Assembly: GCF_018614415.1 (NCBI RefSeq)
Contig: NZ_JAGGOO010000060.1
Span: forward strand, 1 to 64,000
DNA: 64,000 nt
Source: Streptomyces sp. ISL-12
GTDB lineage: Bacteria; Actinomycetota; Actinomycetes; Streptomycetales; Streptomycetaceae
Direction: 5' to 3'
Shown here: in pieces, positions 61,812 through 64,000 of the stretch
Layout of the letters: the number at the start of each line of letters is the position of its first letter
Numbering within the stretch: the stretch's first letter is position 1
Program-made: the position numbers and the translations under genes
Notes under the pieces: generated by a model
Databases searched by the model: none
Seen by the model: the letters and a program-made list of their open reading frames with translations, nothing else
Told to the model about the DNA's origin: nothing

Positions 61812-63203
61812 ATGACCATCCCCCTGCTGCTCCTGGCAGCCGCTCTCCTGCTGATCCTCGCCAACGGATTCTTCGTGGCGGCCGAGTTCGGCCTGGTGAC
61901 CGTCGAGCGCGCGGACGCCGAGCGGGCCGCCGCCGACGGTGACCGGCGGGCCCACCGCGTCGTCGAGTCCCTGAAGGAGCTGTCCTTCCAGCTCTCCGGC
62001 ACCCAGCTCGGCATCACCATCACCTCCCTCGTCGTCGGCATGCTCGCCGAACCGGCGCTCGCCCAGCTCCTGGACGGCCCGTTCACCGCCCTCGGCATAC
62101 CCGGGGGCGCGGTGCCCGGCGTGGCCGTCGTGGTCGGCATGCTGCTCGCCTCCGCCGTACAGATGGTGATCGGTGAGCTGGTGCCCAAGAACTGGGCGGT
62201 GTCCCGGCCGTTGCAGGTCGCCCGTTTCGTGGCCGGCCCGCAGCACGCCTTCGCCCGGCTGTTCCGCCCGGTGATCGCCGCGCTGAACACCGTGGCCAAC
62301 CGGCTCGTGCGCACCCTCGGTGTCGAACCGGCCGAGGAACTGGCCTCCGCCCGCACCCCCGGCGAACTGGTCTCCCTGGCCCGCCACTCGGCGCGGGCCG
62401 GCGCCCTGGAACAGGACACCGCCGACCTGTTCGTGCGGACCCTGTCCCTGGGCGAGCTGACCGCCCAGCACGTCATGACCCCGCGCGTGAAGGTCAGCGC
62501 CCTGCACTCCTCGGCCACCGCCGAGGACGTGGTCAACCTGACCCGCGCCACCGGACTGTCCCGCTTCCCCGTCTACCGCCGGCGGATCGACGAGGTCGTC
62601 GGCATGGTCCACCTCAAGGACGCCCTCGCGGTGCGGGCCCACGAACGCCTGCGCACCCCCGTCGCGACCATCGCCCGCCCGGCGCTGCTGGTCCCCGAGA
62701 CCCTGCCCGTACGGCCACTGCTGGCCCGGCTGCGCAGCGAGCAGCCCATCGCGGTCGTCGTCGACGAGTACGGCGGCACGGCCGGCGTCGTCACCCTGGA
62801 GGACATCGTCGAGGAGATCGTCGGCGAGGTCCGCGACGAGCACGACGGGCAGGACCTGCCCGAACTCGCCGCGGCCCCGCCCGAGGACGGCCGGCCCGCC
62901 TGGGACGCCGACGGCAGCTGCCGCGTCGACGTCCTGCGCCGCGTCGGCCTGGAGGTGCCCGAGGGGCCGTACGAGACCGTCGCCGGCCTCGTCGCGGACC
63001 TGCTCGGCCGCATCCCCGCCGTCGGCGACCGCGCGGAACTGCCCGGCTGGCGGCTGTCCGTGCGCCGGGTCGGGCACTACCGCGCCGAGCGGGTACGGCT
63101 CGTGCGCACGGCACCCGTCGCCGTACCGGCCGTTGAGACGGCGGAGACCGCGGAGACGGCGGAGACGGCGGAGACGGCGGAGACCGCGGAGGCCGTCCGA
63201 TGA
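61812..63203 (+). CDS. CNNM/CorC-family transporter (hemolysin-type), first copy
   Basis: A 463-residue membrane protein: N-terminal DUF21/CNNM transmembrane domain (LLLAAALLLILANGFFVAAEFGLVTVERADAER; GTQLGITITSLVVGMLAEPAL; IGELVPKNWAVSRP), a cytosolic CBS pair starting near residue 217 (VMTPRVKVSALHSSATAEDV; IAVVVDEYGGTAGVVTLEDIVEEIVGEVRDEHD) and a C-terminal CorC/HlyC domain. The family is linked to Mg2+ export in several bacteria. The extreme C-terminus is a run of Glu-Thr-Ala repeats. Its stop overlaps the second copy (ATGA), so the two may work as a heteromer. Confidence 0.92.
   Translation: MTIPLLLLAAALLLILANGFFVAAEFGLVTVERADAERAAADGDRRAHRVVESLKELSFQLSGTQLGITITSLVVGMLAEPALAQLLDGPFTALGIPGGAVPGVAVVVGMLLASAVQMVIGELVPKNWAVSRPLQVARFVAGPQHAFARLFRPVIAALNTVANRLVRTLGVEPAEELASARTPGELVSLARHSARAGALEQDTADLFVRTLSLGELTAQHVMTPRVKVSALHSSATAEDVVNLTRATGLSRFPVYRRRIDEVVGMVHLKDALAVRAHERLRTPVATIARPALLVPETLPVRPLLARLRSEQPIAVVVDEYGGTAGVVTLEDIVEEIVGEVRDEHDGQDLPELAAAPPEDGRPAWDADGSCRVDVLRRVGLEVPEGPYETVAGLVADLLGRIPAVGDRAELPGWRLSVRRVGHYRAERVRLVRTAPVAVPAVETAETAETAETAETAETAEAVR
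63135..63192 (+). repeat. 9-bp tandem repeat encoding Glu-Thr-Ala
   Basis: Six units of GAGACGGCG/GAGACCGCG at the 3' end of the first CNNM gene, coding for six ETA tripeptides directly before the last residues and stop. Confidence 0.9.
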
Positions 63204-64000
63204 GCGTCCTCCAACTCCTGCTGGCGGCGCTGCTGGTGCTCGCCAACGGCTTCTTCGTGGGCGCCGAGTTCGCGTTGGTCTCGGTGCGCCGCAGCCAGAT
63301 CGAACCGCTCGGCACCGCCCGCGCCCGCCAGGTGCTGCACGGCCTGGAACACCTGCCGCAGATGATGGCCGCCGCCCAGTTCGGCATCACCGTCTGCTCG
63401 CTCACCCTCGGTGCCGTCGCCGAACCGACCGTCGCCCACCTGCTGGAGCCGGTCTTCACCTGGATCCACCTCCCGCACGGCGTGATCCACCCGCTCGGGT
63501 ACGTCATCGCGCTGGCCCTCGTGGTCTTCTGCCACCTGGTCATCGGCGAGATGGTCCCGAAGAACCTGGCGATGGCCGCACCCGAGAAGGCCGCGCTCTG
63601 GCTCAGCCCCGGCCTGGTCGCCTTCGCCCGGCTCTGCCGGCCGGTCACGGCCGCCCTCGGTGCCTGCGCCCAGGGCATCCTCAGGCTGTTCCGGGTCGAG
63701 CCCAAGGACGAGGTCGAGGCCGTCTTCACCAGCGAGCAGCTCAACCGGCTGGTCGAGGACGCGGGACAGGCCGGTCTCCTCGACCCCGAGGAGCAGGAGC
63801 GCCTGGAGGACGCCCTGGAGCTGGGCTCCCGCCCGGTGACGGACGTGCTCCTGAAGGGCGAGTCCTGGGTGACGGTCAGTCCGTCGGTCACCCCGGGCCG
63901 GATCGTCGAGCTGACCGCGCGCACCGGGTACTCCCGCTTCCCGGTCGCCGCCGAGAACGGCGCCTTCATGGGGTATCTGCACGTCAAGGACGTCCTGGAC
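63200..64000 (+). CDS. CNNM/CorC-family transporter, second copy (cut by window end)
   Basis: Starts at ATG 63200 inside the stop of the first copy and stays open for 267 codons to the end of the window. The N-terminus is the DUF21/CNNM domain: MSVLQLLLAALLVLANGFFVGAEF, AAAQFGITVCSLTLGAVAEP, HLVIGEMVPKNLAMAAPEKA. The cytosolic part begins with the linker VFTSEQLNRLVEDAGQAGLLD and the first CBS motif (ELTARTGYSRFPV...GYLHVKDVLD). The paralogue differs from copy one by the HLVIGEMVPKNLAM motif, closer to the TlyC/YhdP type. Partial. Confidence 0.9.
   Translation, partial: MSVLQLLLAALLVLANGFFVGAEFALVSVRRSQIEPLGTARARQVLHGLEHLPQMMAAAQFGITVCSLTLGAVAEPTVAHLLEPVFTWIHLPHGVIHPLGYVIALALVVFCHLVIGEMVPKNLAMAAPEKAALWLSPGLVAFARLCRPVTAALGACAQGILRLFRVEPKDEVEAVFTSEQLNRLVEDAGQAGLLDPEEQERLEDALELGSRPVTDVLLKGESWVTVSPSVTPGRIVELTARTGYSRFPVAAENGAFMGYLHVKDVLD

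Overview
The window is chromosomal DNA from a high-G+C actinobacterium, almost certainly a Streptomyces. Supporting signs are the strong third-position G/C bias, frequent GTG/TTG starts, many 4-base ATGA/GTGA gene overlaps, and the combination of bldD, the actinobacterial nucleoid protein mihF (sIHF), guaB1, and the gene order aroC-aroK-aroB ... efp-nusB-bldD-pyrR-pyrB-pyrC-carA-carB-pyrD-pyrF-mihF-gmk-rpoZ-coaBC-metK-priA-fmt-rsmB-rpe. No rRNA, tRNA, CRISPR array or intact insertion sequence was seen.

Layout. (1) 0.2-6.6 kb: shikimate genes aroC/aroK/aroB, a P-loop protein, a PepQ-like protein whose metal ligands are altered, efp and nusB. (2) 6.7-7.4 kb: a 21-bp perfect hairpin separates nusB from convergent bldD, which keeps the c-di-GMP-binding residues. 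(3) 7.5-17.6 kb: the complete de novo pyrimidine operon, with a PyrR-type RNA hairpin before pyrR and a strong hairpin between carB and pyrD. (4) 17.8-28.7 kb: housekeeping genes mihF, gmk, rpoZ, coaBC, metK, helicase-dead priA, fmt, rsmB, rpe. (5) 28.8-32.4 kb: a SorC-type regulator, an orphan barstar, guaB1 (GMP reductase) and an Lrp-type regulator. (6) 32.4-39.1 kb: an unusual envelope/signalling block containing a fused SecDF, an exported Ala-Pro-Asp repeat protein, a two-component system, two small DksA/TraR-type zinc-finger proteins and a truncated MreB-like actin homologue. (7) 39.3-45.3 kb: an MFS transporter, davA-davB (lysine monooxygenase route), a DUF5995 protein and a GH6 cellulase. 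(8) 45.5-54.1 kb: a uracil/xanthine permease, then a gene-poor accessory stretch with a tripeptidyl-aminopeptidase-like lipoprotein carrying a TTA codon, a metallo-beta-lactamase-fold hydrolase, an AraC regulator and the decayed 3' end of an MMPL transporter. A thioesterase and an MFS transporter divergent from a ROK regulator follow. (9) 56.4-61.5 kb: an FMN riboswitch controlling ribE-pnuC/pnuX-ribBA-ribH, then hisE-hisG and a small membrane protein. (10) 61.8-64.0 kb: two CNNM/CorC-family genes, the second cut by the window end.

The most distinctive non-coding content is a set of short tandem repeats (7, 9, 12, 13, 18 and 21 bp) at gene ends and in intergenic gaps, two types of dispersed Streptomyces-style intergenic repeat, and several inverted repeats that look like operators. 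The strongest candidates for new biology are the SecDF / repeat protein / two-component / DksA-like / MreB-like block, the PepQ-like protein with substituted metal ligands, and the lysine monooxygenase-amidase pair. Gene identities rest on reading protein motifs from memory of the families; no database search was run.
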